In this document: positions 63,627 through 64,000 of the stretch, one piece after another
How the letters are laid out: every line of letters begins with the position of its first letter
Position numbering within the stretch: position 1 is the first letter of the stretch
DNA from: G965220825 sp965220825
GTDB lineage: Bacteria > Pseudomonadota > Alphaproteobacteria > UBA828
Direction: 5' to 3'
NCBI GenBank assembly: GCA_965220825.1
Contig: OZ244839.1
Location: 3,038,001-3,102,000, forward strand
DNA: 64,000 nt
Translations under genes and position numbers: made by a program
Notes under the pieces: generated by a model
What the model was told of the DNA's origin: nothing
Databases searched by the model: none
Seen by the model: only the letters and a program-made list of their open reading frames with translations

Positions 63627-64000
63627 TCAGCCGGGCAGATGCCGCCCGAGTTCGAGGGCGAGCCGGGTGGGGCCCTGCTCGGGCTCGAAATGCGCGACGA
63701 ACTTGCCGTCGGGGTCCATCAAATAGACGAAGGAAGCGTGGTCCACCAGATACTCGGTGTCGTCCGGACTCTTCTTGTGGGAGCGGCGATAGACGCCGAA
63801 CGAGGCGAGTGCACGGCCCACCGCTTCCTGCGAGCCGGTAAGCGCCACAAGGCCGGGGACGAGCTGCGGCGCATAGGCCGCGAGCCTGTCCACCGTGTCG
63901 CGCTCCGGGTCCACGGTGATGAAGAGCGGCGTGACGCGCTTGCCCTGTGCGGTGAGGTCCTCCACCGCCTGCGCCATTACCAGCATGGAGGTGGGGCAGA
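63627..64000 (-). CDS. SCO1/SenC family protein, 5' end outside window
   Basis: Thioredoxin-fold copper-handling protein involved in assembly of the CuA centre of cytochrome c oxidase (family knowledge). Only the C-terminal ~124 residues are inside the window. Seen: a CPTSM at the edge, the second half of the expected CxxxC copper motif, FITVDPERDTVDRLAAYA, and VDHASFVYLMDPDGKFVAHF with the conserved copper-ligand His. The N-terminal anchor and first Cys lie beyond 64000. It precedes cobB, but no functional link is evident. Confidence 0.93.
   Translation of the reverse strand, partial: CPTSMLVMAQAVEDLTAQGKRVTPLFITVDPERDTVDRLAAYAPQLVPGLVALTGSQEAVGRALASFGVYRRSHKKSPDDTEYLVDHASFVYLMDPDGKFVAHFEPEQGPTRLALELGRHLPG

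Overview
The window is a contiguous piece of a high-GC Alphaproteobacterium chromosome. I see no rRNA, CRISPR array, insertion sequence, prophage or other mobile element. Three things point to Alphaproteobacteria: a rpsT-dnaA-dnaN-recF-gyrB block next to mutM/ubiE/ubiB, the order murA-DUF2948-his-UPF0262-phosphatase-maf-RNase, and acnA beside a complete ccmABCDEFGHI operon. The exact order or genus cannot be fixed from this sequence alone. Genes are packed tightly, with many 4-base ATGA/GTGA overlaps and frequent GTG or TTG starts.

Layout. 1-2621: zapE (cut by the left edge), a DUF2182 membrane protein and an SDR oxidoreductase, all minus. 2812-5463: alaS. 5500-9172 (minus): a polyhydroxyalkanoate-type operon with a formylglycine-generating-enzyme-like protein, a short PhaC-like protein and two tandem PhaB reductases. 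9221-11357: a Sel1 lipoprotein and an Old Yellow Enzyme homologue. 11390-14089: aconitase. 14193-21641: the full cytochrome c maturation system I. 21661-23052: tRNA-Ala(CGC), an M19 dipeptidase-fold protein lacking canonical metal ligands, and tRNA-Phe(GAA). 23118-24071: a Ca2+/Na+ exchanger. 24258-30863 (minus): murA, DUF2948, hisG, hisD, UPF0262, phosphatase, maf, and a divergent RNase E/G relative without its zinc link.

31362-40072 (minus): a catabolic-looking cluster. A complete branched-chain-type ABC transporter (livKGFHM) is translationally coupled to a core-MetE-like methyltransferase, followed by a lone hydantoinase B subunit and a class IV aminotransferase. It is the most functionally open part of the window. 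40257-44240: ybbA/ybbP-type ABC exporter and a membrane protein, divergent from tesA-thpR. 45498-48953: a zincin, a Tat-signal carotenoid oxygenase, a secreted DUF2141 protein and a sulfotransferase. 49019-51335: ubiB and ubiE. 51444-60378: mutM, enoyl-CoA hydratase, rpsT, dnaA, dnaN, recF and gyrB, the replication-initiation neighbourhood. 60403-64000: a class A penicillin-binding protein, cobyrinate a,c-diamide synthase and a SCO protein cut by the right edge.

Most of the window is housekeeping. The items deserving a second look are the liv/core-MetE/HyuB cluster, the FGE-like/PhaC-like coupling, and three enzymes whose diagnostic metal sites are altered (M19 protein, RNase E/G relative, MutM). 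Several starts are uncertain and are flagged in the entries. Nothing seen here proves a wholly new system.
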